Shown piece by piece: positions 47,831 through 59,220 of a DNA stretch of 64,000 nucleotides. The notes under the pieces are model-generated. The model did no database searches, was not told the DNA's origin, and worked only from the letters and a program-made list of their open reading frames with translations. The position numbers and the translations under genes are program-made. The number at the start of each line of letters is the position of its first letter. The first letter of the stretch is position 1. This DNA is from Litsea cubeba (Eukaryota > Streptophyta > Magnoliopsida > Laurales > Lauraceae): contig CM022946.1 in NCBI GenBank assembly GCA_012931725.1, positions 114,632,399-114,696,398 on the forward strand. The letters are read 5' to 3'.

Positions 47831-49107
47831 GAAAGACGAGCTTCTTTACTTGTGCATTTTTTTTTCTCTGCATTTGTTTCTCCTTCATTTCTCGATGTGG
47901 CATTGAATGGTGTTGAATGCCTTTACTGTGACGTGTGACCCTCGAGGTAGAGAGAGTCAAACGGTCCTCATACCTGTCTGTGCCGATTCTCCGTATTTTG
48001 GAGACCATAAATAGCAATAAACATGGTGGCACGGCCTATGAGGGAAACGGACGGATGTCTCCACGTGGCGTCATAGGGATCGCTGGTCAACAGTCGTGCA
48101 TCCCGAGTAACGCGTGGGAGACTTCGCCCCCATAACTTCCTTCGGAGACTGAGCCCTTCTTCTTCCTATAAGTAGAGATGGCAAGCTCGCCATGGGAGAA
48201 GAAAAGAAACGGAAATAGGATAGCTTAATTCACATAGCTGTAGGAACCATGTCTGGTAGACATTCTGGAACCTTCGATCCGGGGGGAACCTTTGTGCCTG
48301 TGGACGACTTTCTCCAAGGGGGGAAGCCCATCGCGGTCTGCGCGCTCTCTGAAGGAACTCCCCGTGGACCACACGCTCTCTGAACGCGAGTTCACGGCCA
48401 ACCGTCCCTGGTTTGGTTGCAGGGGAGATCTTCTGCAATGCAACTGGGGAATGGTGGCGCATTCTCGTCCGACACGGTCTTGCGCGACCGCCGGACGGAA
48501 GGTGGGATTGAGGCCCCACTGGACCTGGGGGTTCTTCAAACCTTGGCTGGTCTTACTGACCGGAGGGTGTTGAAGAGCTCAGCGAGGTCCAGGGCCTCCG
48601 AACTGGAGGGGCTCTGCAATCGCTTTGGTCTGACCAGCCAAAGTGTATTGTAGAGCTCGGTGAAATTCATGATCCCTCAGAACCTCCAGTCGACGATCCG
48701 GCGTCTTCGAGCCTGCAGCCTGAAAAGTCGGTGAAGATCAGAGTCTCCCAGTTCTCTCTTTATTTTCTGTTTTTAGAGGACTGCGATCCTCCTTTCTGTA
48801 CTTTGCTTTCTATTCTGTAACTTTTGTAATGAAGCAGTTTACAATGAATAAAAAAGGAAGAATTCTGTGATCACTCAAACTGTGTACAATGCTATTGCGT
48901 TCTCTTTTACTTTCCTTGCACTGTTCTGGAACACTTGTGTTTTTGTGCTATTTTTTCTGTGTTTGAGTGTTGGCACAGCTCTTTCTTTCTGAAAAACTGA
49001 CCTTGGCCGAAATGGCTGGCTTCGGCCGAGACGAACTGCCTTGCGCCGAAGTGGAATCATCATTCCGCTGGTCTCGGCTATGTGAGCATGAGTTCGGCAA
49101 CGGTCTT
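47831..49107 (+). other. Spacer between antisense gene and tandem array; possible second antisense transcript
   Basis: CTATAAGTAG at about 48167-48176 could be a TATA box. The first ATG (48249) gives MSGRHSGTFDPGG and stops after about 45 codons. A TTTGGTTGCAG acceptor-like site ends at about 48421 and precedes an open stretch (48417-48653). AATGAATAAAAAAGG near 48842 could be a poly(A) signal. None of this is decisive, and no protein family is recognised. Confidence 0.3.
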
Positions 49108-50124
49108 TGAGGGGTGTATAAACCCGGACTTTAGGAAATGGCTGAGTGTAGGAACTCCAGACCATTTCCAGGGCGGTAGACCCTTGTAGAGGGGTAAAGA
49201 CCCAGAGTTTAGGAATCGGCCGAGTGTCCGAACTCGAGGCCTTTTCCAGGGCTGTTAACCCTTGTAGAGGGGTGAAAACCCAGAGTTTAGGAATCGGCCG
49301 AGTGTCCGAACTCGAGGCCTTTTCCAGGGCTGTTAACCCTTGTAGAGGGGTGAAAACCCAGAGTTTAGGAATTGGCCGAGTGTCCGAACTCGAGGCCTTT
49401 TCTAGGGCTGTTAACCCTTGTAGAGGGGTAAAAACCCAGAGTTTAGGAATCGGCTGAGTGTCCGAACTCAAGGCCTTTTCCAGGGCTGTTAACCCTTGTA
49501 GAGGGGTGAAAACCCAGAGCTTAGGAATCGGCCGAGTGTCCGAACTCGAGGCCTTTTCCAGGGCTGTTAACCCTTGTAGGGGGGTGAAATCCCAGAGTTT
49601 AGGAATCGGCCGAGTGTCCGAACTCGAGGCCTTTTCCAGGGCTGTTAACCCTTGTAGAGGGGTGAAAACCCAGAGTTTAGGAATTGGCCGAGTGTCCGAA
49701 CTCGAGGCCTTTTCCAGGGCTGTTAACCCTTGTAGAGGGGTGAAAACCCAGAGTTTAGGAATCGGCCGAGTGTCCAAACTCGAGGCCTTTTCCAGGGCTG
49801 TTAACCCTTGTAGAGGGGTAAAAACCCTGACTTTAGGAATTGGCCGAGTGTCCGAACTCGAGGCCTTTTCCAGGGCTGTTAACCCTTGTAGAGGGGTGAA
49901 AACCCAGAGTTTAGGAATCAGCCGAGTGTCCGAACTCGAGGCCTTTTCCAGGGCTGTTAACCCTTGTAGAGGGGTGAAAACCCAGAGTTTAGGAATCGGC
50001 CGAGTGTCCGAACTCGAGGCCTTTTCCAGGGCTGTTAACCCTTGTAGAGGGGTAAAAACCCTGACTTTAGGAATTGGCCGAGTGTCCGAACTCGAGGCCT
50101 TTTCCAGGGCTGTTAACCCTTGTA
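49108..50124. repeat. 78-bp tandem array, 12 exact-period units plus a diverged one
   Basis: GAGTGTCC recurs at exactly 78-base steps from 49222 to 50080 (12 units). A diverged unit precedes it at about 49130-49208. The core of the unit is GAACTCGAGGCC...GGGCTGTTAACCCTTGTAG. Because 78 is divisible by 3, both strands stay open as 26-residue repeats, which is a by-product rather than evidence of coding. The position after integrase is where Tat-lineage elements carry hypervariable tandem repeats. Confidence 0.95.
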
Positions 50125-50204
50125 CCGAAGTCGATCAAAGAGAGACGACACATTGATGACAGGGCGAAAGCTATTTTCATTGATTCTGAGATTCATTACA
50201 TCTT

Positions 50205-51119
50205 TTAGAAATAGAATTTCTTTAAGTGGGATGCATTCCACGGTCTCGGCAGTGGCTTGCCTTCTAAGTCTTCAAGCTTGTAGGCTGATTTTCCTGCCAG
50301 TGAGACTACTCTGAACGGGCCATGCTAGTTCGGGGCCAGCTTCCCTTCGTTTGGCTCTCTGTCAGCTGGCAGGGTCTTCTTTAGAACCAGCTCTCCTACA
50401 GAGAACCTTCTTTCTCTGACGTTTTGATTGTATGCCCTGGCTAACCGCTGCTGATAGTCGGTCAGTCGCAGGGCTGCTGCTTCTCGTCGCTCATCTGCCA
50501 GCTCCAGCTCCATTGCCAGGTTCGTCTCATTTCGGCCTTGGTCGACCAGCTCTGTCCTCAGGGTAGGAAGGCCGATTTCCAAAGGAATGACCGCCTCCAT
50601 CCCGTAGGATAGAGAGAAAGGTGTCGCCGAGGTGGACCTCTTTGGAGTTGTTCTGTATGCCCATAGCACGCTCGGAAGCTCCTCTGTCCATCTGCCCTTT
50701 GCCTTGTCCAGTCGCTTCTTCAGGCCGTCCAGGATCACTTTGTTTGAGATTTCTGCCTGGCCATTACTCTGCGGATATGCCGTAGTGGAGTAATGATTTC
50801 TGATGCCGTGCTCTTGGCAGAAGTCTTTGAAGGACTTGGAGTCGAACTAAGTCCCGTTGTCCGAAATCAAGGTCCGGGGGATGCCGAACCTCGTTAGGAT
50901 TTTTTTCCAAACGAAGTTCCTGGAGTCCCTGTCCGTGATTGAAGACAACGGTTCAGCCTCTATCCATTTTGTGAAGTAGTCCGTAGCGACTATCAGCCAT
51001 CTCTTGTTCCCTGGAGCTCGGTGAAGAGGCCCTACAATGTCCAGGCCCCATTGAGCGAAGGACCATGGACTAGAGAGGGGACTCAGATCTTGTGCTGGCT
51101 GATGGAGTGAGTGGGAGAA
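50205..51119 (-). pseudogene. Integrase catalytic core and C-terminus
   Basis: The DDE core begins WGLDIVGPLHRAPGNKRWLI and reaches the second Asp in LISDNGT, directly followed by a TAG (50849-50847). It continues with KKRLDKAKGRWTEELPSVLW and TPFSLSYGMEAVIP, and the C-terminal GELVLKK and GPFRVV sub-motifs around the last TAG (50327-50325). It ends at 50205. Confidence 0.88.
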
Positions 51120-52124
51120 CTTCTGGCACTTCTCGCATTTCCTGGCGTATACCTGCGCGTCCTTCTGCATGTAGGGCCACCAGTAACCCTGGCTGATTGC
51201 TCTGTAGGCCAGTGATCGACCTCCTATGTGACTGCCGCAGATTCCTTCGTGGATCTCATACAGGAAGTCGTCCACCTTGCTCGGGTGGACGCATTGGAGG
51301 TATGGACCTGTGAAGGACTTCCTGTAGAGTTTGCCTTCGGGAGAGAGCCAGAATCGAGCTGCCTTGAGTCTGATCCTGTGGGCTTCAGCCTTGTCCTCAG
51401 GGAGCTGGTCGTCCTTCAAGTAGGAGAAGAGTGGATCCATCCAGCTTGGGCCGAGATCAGCACAGAGGACAAGCCGAGATGAATGGAGTTCTAGGCTTGA
51501 CCTTGATATTGACCCAACCTCGATGGTCCTTTTCTTCCCTGCTTCGACGGCGGAGGCCAGGTTTGCAAGCGCATCTGCGTGCGTGTTGGTATCTCGGGAT
51601 ACTTGCCTGACCTCGGCTTTCTGGAAATGAGACAGCAGTTTTTTCGCAAGGGCTAAGTAGGCCGCCATCCTGTCGTCCCTGGCCTGGTAGTCTCCAGCGA
51701 GCTGGTTAGTTACCAGTTGAGAATCGCTGAAGATCACCAGGTGCTGGGCTCTGAGGATTTGGGCGCTGTTCAACCCTGCAATCAGTGCTTCGTACTCTGC
51801 CTTATTGTTTGTTGCTTTGAAGTCCAGGGTGAAAGCCTGCTCTATGACAAGACCCTCTGGCGATTGGAGGACTATGCCGGCGCCAGCCCTCTTGGAGGTG
51901 GACGATCCGTCGACAAAGATCTTCCATGCCGAGGTGGGAGACTGTTCGATCTCAGTTTCTTCTGGCTCGTGCCCTGTGCCCCCCAGTGCCGTGCCGAGCT
52001 GGGTCGGAGCCGGGTTGGGGGAGACGAATTCGACAATGAAGTCTGCCAGAATCTGGGCTTTGATCGCAGTTCGGGGACGGTACTGTATATCATACTGCCC
52101 CAGTTCAACTGCCCACTTTGATAT
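51120..52124 (-). pseudogene. RNase H and integrase zinc-binding region
   Basis: After the TGA the frame resumes with FVDGSSTSKRAGAGIVL (first catalytic Asp), ATNNKAEYEALIAGL and IFSDSQLVTNQLAG, an RNase H that removes RNA from hybrids. A linker then leads to the HHCC zinc motif, HEGICGSHIGGR ... CEKCQKF, at about 51260-51125. Confidence 0.85.
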
Positions 52125-53633
52125 TCACCCTGAAAAGTCAGCCTTCTTGAACACTGAACGGAGTGGATGCTCCGTGATCACCACAATGGTGTAGGATTGG
52201 AAATAATGGGAGAGCTTGCGGGAGGCACTGACGAGGGCCAACGCAAGCTTCTCCAGTAGAACGTATCTGGTCTCGGCATCGAGCAGGGTCTTGCTCGTAT
52301 AATAAATTGGTTTTTGAATTCCCTCGTCCTCCCTGATGAGGACGGAGCTCACTGCATGATCCGAGACCGCAAGATACAAATACAGAATCTCCCCTGAAGT
52401 TGGGGTGGAGAGTAAGGGTGGTGACATTAAATAGGTTTTGAGCATGGCCAATGCCTGGTCGCACTCGGGGGTCCACTGGAATTTCAAATTTTTGTTTAGA
52501 AGCTGAAAGAAAGGCCTGCACTTATCTGATGACCGGTTAATGAAGCGATTGAGTGCTGCAGCCATTCCTGTGAGCTTCTGAACTTCCTTCGTGGTAGAGG
52601 GGCTCTGAATGCCCTGGATCTCGGTGATCTGGTCCGGATTAGCCTTTATCCCCCTCCGCGTTACCAAGCTGCCGAGGAACTTGCCAGAGGCTACGCCGAA
52701 GGCGCACTTGGAAGCGTTTAGCTTGAGCTTGTACGTGCGAAGGATGTCGAAGACTTGGCCGAGATCCGCCAGGTGGTCGCTGGAGTGCACTGATTTGACG
52801 ACCATGTCGTCGATGTACACCTCTACCGATCGGCCGAGCTGGGCGTGGAACATTTTGGTGACGAGGCGCTGATAGGCCGCCCCCGCGTTTTTTAGCCCGA
52901 AGGGCATCACCTTGTAGCAGTAAGTGCCGCGGGGGGTTATGAATGACGTTTTCTCCTCGTCTGGCTCGTAGAGCGGGATCTGGTGGTAGCCCCTGTAGGC
53001 GTCGAGGAAGCTCATTCGGTCGTGACCAGCGGTGGCGTCGATCAGTTGGTCAATCTTTGGAAGGGGGAAACTATCTTTAGGGCAGGCCCTGTTCAAGTCT
53101 GTGAAGTCCACGCACACCTTCCATTTACCAGTTTTCTTCTTGACCACCACCGTGTTGGCCAGCCATACCGGGTACTGGACCTCCCGGATGGCTCCTGCCT
53201 TTAGCAGGTTGTCGACCTCTTCGACGACCACATCTGTCTGCTGCAGCCCTGTCCGTCGGGCCCTCTGCACTACCAGCTTGTGGTCGGGGTCCACATTTAG
53301 CTTGTGGCACATGACCTCAGGGTCGACCCCAGGCATTTCGCTTGGGCTCCAAGCGAAGACGTCGACGTTCTGCATCAAGAACCGTGAGAGTTCGGCCCTT
53401 TCTTCATCTGGCAGCTGGGTGCCAATCAGGAAGAACCTGTCTGGGTCTGCCGGGTTCAGCCTGACCTCGGCTAGGTCCTCGATGCTTTTCTTCTCAGGGT
53501 CTCGGCCGATTTCATCTAGGCCTTTCTCGAACTCGGCGAGGTTGACGCGCTCTGGCTCCATCACTGCCGGGACCGCGGCCAGCATGCACTGCCTGGCTTG
53601 CTGCTGATCTCCCTCCACTGTGACTACTTTCAT
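52125..53633 (-). pseudogene. Reverse transcriptase and start of RNase H
   Basis: Motifs in order are KVCVDFTDLNRACPKDSFPLP, MSFLDAYRGYHQI, GTYCYKVMPFGLKNAGAAYQ, catalytic YIDD at 52817-52806, and KFLGSLVTRRGI. These are followed by the Ty3/Gypsy connection region (KPIYYTSKTL, LVSASRKLSHYFQSY). It ends at the TGA of 52125. Catalytic residues are intact. Confidence 0.92.
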
Positions 53634-53732
53634 CTTGCCCTCCTTGTTCTCAAGGACGAACTTCAGCTTCTGGTGGAGGGAAGAAGGGACTGCTTCTAAC
53701 TTGTGGAGCCACGCTCTGCCCAGAATGACGTT

Positions 53733-53960
53733 TTAGGGAGAAGGGGGGTCCACGACCAGGAAGTCGGCCGACACAGAGGCTCCGCCAACTCGGGTCTCCA
53801 AGGTGATCCTACCCTTGGGATAGACTGGCGTGGCGGACAACCCTAGCAGGGGTGCACGGACCTCCATGAGGTCTGCTTCCGAGAGGTTCATCTTCTTGAA
53901 GCAGTCGTAGTAGAGGACCTCGGAGGAGCTGCCGGAGTCGACGAGGATCCTCTTCACTGT
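53733..53960 (-). pseudogene. Aspartic protease region
   Basis: The catalytic triad DSGSS is at 53939-53925 inside KRILVDSGSSSEVLYYDCF, as in Ty3/Gypsy proteases that cut the polyprotein. The frame is stopped at 53733-53735 shortly before the end of the domain. Confidence 0.85.
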
Positions 53961-53999
53961 GAAGTCTCTCAGCTTCATTGTGAGGAGCAGGGGGTCGTT

Positions 54000-55562
54000 G
54001 TGAGGGAGCTGGATTCCCTCTAGGTCTGTGTCTGAGAACGAGATGGCGGGTCGGTCGCGGCGGGCTTTCTTGGATGCCGGAGCGAGTTCGGCTTTCATTA
54101 CTTCCTTCCCGTGTGAAGCCCGCCTGGCTTCGGCGCGGGCCTGGGAGCTGCCCCGAGACGAGGGAGCAGGAGCTAAGGACGCCAGATGGATCACGTTAAT
54201 GATCTTCTCTGAATCCTCGCTGTCTTGATCCTGGGCTGCGCTCTGGTGAACTCGGCCCTCGCTGCCGCCGGCATCGCCTGCCTTGACGAACTCTGGAATG
54301 TGGCCGTCTTTGGCCAGCTTCTCCAGGTACCACTGCAAAGACTTGCAGTCCTCGGTCTTGTGCCCGCTTCCCTTATGGAAGGAGCAGTAGAGCTTGCTCC
54401 GGCTGCCGGAGGTGGGCTCGTTCCTCAAGGGCTGAGGCCACTTGAAGAACGGCTTGGTCTTTATCTTGCTCAGGATACGGTAGATCGGCTCCTTGAAGAC
54501 GACGTTGACGCTCGGGCTGGCGCTGGTGGGAGGTCTGGGCTTCCAGGCGCCCCCAGAGCTGGACGACGCAGGCCTCGCCGAACTGGCGACCCAGGCCTGC
54601 TTGGGCTCCTGCTTCTGGAAGGGCCTCCCGCCTCTCTGCCGAGGCTGGCTACTCTTCTGCTCGGGCTCCGGACGCCCGTCCTCTCCCCGGGCTTGGATCT
54701 CATCTTCCTCCCGGGTGATGAAGTGCTTTACCCGGGACATCAACTCTGGCATGGATTCTGGGGGGTCCCCGGCCAAGTCCTTCCGAAGGTCGTGGCCGGG
54801 GATCAGGGCATGTTGGAAGGCGTAGATTGCTATCTCTTCCCTGGTGCCCTCAATCTGGCTGTAGACCGCCCATAATCGTTGGGCGAACTTTGCGAGGGTC
54901 TCGCCCTGTTTCATTCTCAGGGCGAGGAGGTCCCCCTCTTTCTTGGGGACGACGCTATAGGCTTGGAACTTCTTTAAGAAGGAGAGCTGGAGCTCCTTCC
55001 AACTGGAAACTGACTTCTCCGGGAGAGAACAGAACCACTTCAGGGGGAGGTCACCCAAACTAGAGGAGAAGATTTTGCAAATCAGGTGACCCTCATTCCC
55101 CCAGATGGACATCTTCTGGGAGAAGTGTCGGAGGTGAGCGGACGGGTCGGACAGTCCGTCGTAGGGGACGAACCGCGGGACGAAGAACTTTCTGGGCAAG
55201 GGGGTGCGCTCGATGTCTTTCGTGAAGGGTGAGCCCCCCAGATCAGTGTGACCACAGATCTGCTTCTGGTCCCGTACGTCCAGGTTGTGCTGGAGAGCTA
55301 ATCTGACGCGTTTGTCAAATCGCTCCTGTTCATCGTCCTTCTCTGGGGTCTGGGCTCTGGGCTTTCGCTTGGAGTGGTTTGGGCTGTGATGGCTATGAGT
55401 TCGGCCATCGCGGCTATGATGACTTCGGCTGTTGCTCGAGCCTTCGTCATGAATCTGGCTCTGCTTATGGTCCAGATGATTTCTGAGATCTTCGCGGGGA
55501 GGCTGGGCTGCCCTGCTGGGGGCGTCCCTCTTCTTCCCTTGAGGCTCAAAGACCTGCCTCAA
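54000..55562 (-). pseudogene. gag region with zinc-knuckle-like motif
   Basis: Contains the retrotransposon gag core (LPLKWFCSLPEKSVSSWKEL and FLKKFQAYSVVPKKEGDLL) that builds the particle shell. It is preceded by a His/Arg/Ser-rich linker and followed by a CSFHKGSGHKTEDC cluster resembling a nucleic-acid-binding knuckle. Upstream, 55954-55583 is the gag N-terminus in another frame because of the shift near 55590. Confidence 0.85.
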
Positions 55563-56021
55563 GGAGGCAGTTTGCGCTGCCCTCAGCTGCGCTGGAGCTC
55601 GCGAATCAGCTCCTCTTGCCTCTGGAGGAGAGCGGTTTGGGCTGCGACAACCCCTCCAGTGGCAGGGGGTTGAGCGTGGCGCGTTTCTCCTACGGCCACG
55701 GCTTTGTCCTTGCGAGGATGCTCATGCCGATGCTCGTCGCGTCGGGGTGGCATGACTTCTTCTGCTGAGATCGAGGCCTCGAGTCCCTCTTGGAGGGGGG
55801 CCTCAATGAAAAGCTGCGAGCCTAAGCAGCCCTCGCCTGCAGATGCGCCATGCACCGTGCGGGACCGACCCTGAGGAGGGACGTCCGTTGACGGCACTGG
55901 CAGCTCGAGGAATGCTCTTGATGATTCTCCACCCTTCCTAGCTTTCGGAGGCATGGCTTCTGGGAGATTGAGGTTGAGAAGGTTGGGAAGGTTGGGAAGG
56001 ATGGGAAGGTTGGAATATTAC

Positions 56022-56042
56022 TTTCCCACAGACGGCGCCAAT
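56022..56042 (-). promoter_or_regulatory. Primer-binding site
   Basis: On the minus strand, directly after the 5' LTR, the sequence reads ATTGGCGCCGTCTGTGGGAA, the common plant Ty3/Gypsy primer site starting TGGCGCC (tRNA 3' end complement). Confidence 0.88.
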
Positions 56043-56926
56043 TGTAGGTGCAGAAAATAATGACCCACAATAACGGGGGAGCCTTAGAGGACTTATCCGA
56101 GATGATGATGACTGGGAATGACTGGGTACCGTCCGAAAGCCTGAAAGAGAAGAGCAAACGGTCAAAGGACCCTGGCCTAGGCGGCGCAAGGCTCTCCGAT
56201 GCCAAAGTCAGTGAAAGAACTGGAACAATGGAAGGAGAGGAAGAAGAGAGGCAGAGTAACGGCTCTTTGTGTATTGAATTATGCGTACCTTGTTGGTGGT
56301 TTGAGGCTCTATTTATAGAGGCTTGGGTCGTATTTTTGGAGGATATTTTGGTGTGGGTCCCATGATTCGACTGGGAAGTCATGATCAGCCCACGAAGCAA
56401 TAAATGCGGTCGAATCCAGCCCACTATGCATTAAATGCGCGTCGGTTCAGCCCACGTCGCATTTAATGCGCGTCTTGTTGGGCTAGATCGTGTTGGACGC
56501 CTTTGGCGGTAGGGGTACCATCGGATCTACCCTCGGGGCCTCAGCCGCTGGATGCCGCCCTGTCAGGGATCTGGCGAAGATTGTGAGCGGCTGGATGTCG
56601 CATCTGTCCCACTAGCTCGCGCCCCTATTCCTCCACGTGCCTGATGACGTGGGGGATGAGGGGCGCAAGTGGAGGTTCTTTCTTGCTTCGGCTTCCGTCC
56701 TGGCTCCTTCAGCCGAGGTGGAGCTCTCTGCCGAGATGGCACCCGGGGTGGCTGAGTTCGGCGCTAGTGGCCCAGAGCTGCTTGACTTCGGCCGGACCCC
56801 CTGTCCTGGTAGCCGGGGTGAGCTTGGTGCCACGTGGATGGCACGCGGATGGCACGTGAGAGTGCTTAGTCTCATCTGATGGCTGTGATTAGCGTAATCC
56901 GGGAGTTCTGGAAATCTCCCCACACA
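56043..56926 (-). repeat. 5' LTR of the Tat-type element
   Basis: 884 bp, same termini as the 3' LTR, lacking 15 bases. The minus-strand TATAAAT at 56317-56311 is the likely U3 promoter TATA box. Confidence 0.93.
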
Positions 56927-57141
56927 AGTGGTGCCAGAACTCACCCGGATTATCTCTTAAAGCGAGAGGTGTTGGGTTCGAACTCTGGGAAGGCCCCTGG
57001 GATGCATAATTGTCACCAAGCAATTCTCCCGGGACAAACGCATGATTAAGGGCACTCAGTGGTAAGCCCCCCAAAGTGTATACAATAGGTCCGGGGCTCT
57101 GGGCCCCGCCTACCCTCCGGTGAGGGGCAAACCCCCTTACA
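56927..57141 (+). mobile_element. SINE-like 215-bp segment next to the retroelement
   Basis: This segment is absent from copies A and B and not part of the LTR. It carries GGGTTCGAACTC (about 56972), near the pol III B-box consensus, and a weak A-box-like GTGGTGCCAGA at its start. The outer flanks of retroelement plus this segment share ACTCAGT (left 43843-43849, counting the first LTR base; right 57141-57147), as if a SINE inserted first and the LTR element landed at its edge. It has no poly-A tail. Confidence 0.4.
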
Positions 57142-57146
57142 CTCAG

Positions 57147-58228
57147 TATTAGCTTCTCTCTTTATAGGCCATTGGTTTAAGGCCGTCTAGTAGGGCCACA
57201 GGGGGTTCACATGGCTTCTTCACTTCTCGTCGCCTTTCATTGGTCTCTTTACATGGATTTTGACTTTATGGCTACCCCTATTCATGACATTTGCCTAAGA
57301 ACCGTCCTAGTTTTCAAACAAGCCACATCTAACCGCCCTAAAATATTGCATAGTGCAATATGTGTGATAACACACAGTCCTGTTATAATGCATAGTGCGA
57401 TGTGTGCAATATCGCATGACCTTAGAATATCCCAATACAACCTTTGTACGGAGTCCGGATTTTTTGGTTGGGCTGTGTAGACTTTTTGATCCCACAAACA
57501 ACATTGTGAAAAATAATTAAATTTTTGCCAGTAAAAGTTAGGTCTTAAGGCAAATGTACTTGAAAAGTCCTTTGTATGGAAGGGAAGTTTAAAGGTGTGG
57601 CCCATTGCCACATGCGTATTTGAATGACAAACCCAATGAATCCATCAGTTGGCCGGGGCCACCACTTGGACACAAACTGTTTGAAATCATCATCACTTCT
57701 TTCATTATGGCTGGAATGAATTAAAGTGGGGTCAACTTTAATTGGATCGTATGTAAAGGATGTGACTAAATGAAAAAAAAAAATTGAGAGAGAAAATCTA
57801 TGTTTTGTGCATATTTTTAATTGGAATGGGCCCCACCTACGATAGTGAATTTGTACGGTTTGGATTCTTCAATTGGGCTTTGGGCCCCACCTTCTTTTGA
57901 GTAAAATTTGGCCTTTGACGAATACATGGGATAGGAACTTCGAACGGATTGTGGGCCAATTGCTTTGGAGTAAAATTAGTTTGAATGAATGCCTGTTAGA
58001 GACTTTGAACGATTTCAATTATTTGACTGGATTGTGGGGGCCAACTTGTTATGGAGTTAAATTTAGCCTTGGATGAATTCATGGGATAAGTGATTTTGAA
58101 TGATTTGAATTTGAAAGGTAACGTATGGGACTGTGTCCCGATTGTATTAAGGTGTAGTAAACTTCTCATTAAATATCCTTAAGACATGGAGCTAATTTTA
58201 AGCTATATTTATCATTGAATTGAATGAA
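57147..58228. other. Copy C counterpart of the CER1 upstream region
   Basis: Inverted match to 10420-11500 of copy A, including the detached TATA box (57161-57166, minus strand) and the degenerate ~100-bp units near 57860-58080. No gene is visible. Confidence 0.6.
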
Positions 58229-58237
58229 ATAAAACAA

Positions 58238-58810
58238 GAGTTTTTTGTATATGCCTAAGGTTTGTAGGATTTGTAAATAGGCCCGTGAGATTTTAGTATT
58301 TACAAATAGGCCCCTGCTTCTTCATTTTAATAACTTATGTGTCCGCAAAATCAATAGTCTTACAACTAACATGCATAGGTTTTTGGAGAGAAATGACACT
58401 TTTGTCTATCTCTTTTATCTTTATATGCATAATTTAATAGGCTTGGACTCAATTTTTTTATAAAGCATGTAACATTAAAGATTGCACTTAGTGAGGCTTA
58501 GTGGGAGCATATTTTATCAATATAGGGCTCATTTTATTAAGTCAAATCATGACAACAATCAACACCTGTACTTATAACTGGTTATAATTTATCCAATCCA
58601 TACATGATCCACCGTTGGATTGATGAAAGTTTCAAAATACATGATTATGTTGAATGTGCAGGGGGTGTTAAAGAAATATTGGGGGAATGAGAAAAAAAAT
58701 TTTAATTTTTAGAATTTATGAGGGGGTGGCATTTGCCTCTATGTAAAAAATATATTGAGGGAAAGGAGCAAATGTAAAAAAATATATTAATTTTTAGCAT
58801 TTACTGGGGT

Positions 58811-58844
<34 letters not shown>

Positions 58845-59177
58845 TGGGGGGGGGGTGGGGAGGGAAGAGAGATATGGGTGGGGGATTTAGTCCCCAGGCC
58901 CTTGTACTAGGTCCCACCCTTGGTCATGTGCATGAGAGAGTTATTGAGAGAAACCATTGGGACTTGAGATAAAATAATGGATATTAGTGCAAAGATGTCA
59001 TTTACTTAAGAATCCAACAAAAATCTCATGGTGCGCTGCCCATTCTTGTTAGGAATATTGATTTTAGGGACATAAAAGGCATTAAAAAGAAAAGGTAGGG
59101 GCCTATTTATAAATACTAAAACCTCAGGGGCCTATTTATAAATCCTACAAACCTTAGGGGTTATATACAAAAAGCTC
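58238..59177. mobile_element. MULE-type MITE, copy C
   Basis: Flanked by ATAAAACAA (58229-58237) and TTAAAACAA (59178-59186), 8 of 9 identical. It is 940 bp, longer than A and B. It contains a GT microsatellite and G run at 58809-58863. Confidence 0.8.
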
Positions 59178-59220
59178 TTAAAACAATAATAAATGCAGCT
59201 ACTTTTCATTGGTTGTTGGA

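Larger units (their letters stand above)
50205..55954 (-). pseudogene. gag-pol polyprotein of the Tat-type element (one frameshift, four stops)
   Basis: Starts at an ATG (55954) and ends at TAA 50207-50205, about 1915 codons in one frame after a shift near 55590. In-frame stops are at 53733-53735 (TAA, between protease and RT), 52125-52127 (TGA, between RT and RNase H), 50847-50849 (TAG, right after the integrase SDNGT) and 50325-50327 (TAG, near the integrase C-terminus). The last three are explained by single C-to-T or G-to-A changes, as expected from cytosine methylation damage. The order gag-PR-RT-RH-INT is that of Ty3/Gypsy. It is not functional as it stands. Confidence 0.92.
43849..56926 (-). 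mobile_element. Tat-type Ty3/Gypsy LTR retrotransposon, 13.1 kb
   Basis: LTRs are at 43849-44747 and 56043-56926, with internal sequence between. Reading the minus strand the order is 5' LTR, primer-binding site, gag, protease, RT, RNase H, integrase, 78-bp tandem array, antisense gene, polypurine tract, 3' LTR. A long region after integrase with an antisense gene and tandem repeats is typical of the Tat lineage (Grande, Retand, Ogre relatives). By eye the LTRs differ at roughly 17 sites and one 15-base indel in about 885 bases (about 2%), so insertion is fairly recent. Gag-pol is broken. A clean 5-bp target duplication is not seen (CTCAG left, AGTGG right). Confidence 0.92.

Noticed and set aside
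48875..49777. 300-codon minus-strand and 232-codon plus-strand repeat frames
   Set aside because: They exist only because the 78-bp unit is a multiple of three and has no stop in those frames. There is no domain, and both strands are equally open.
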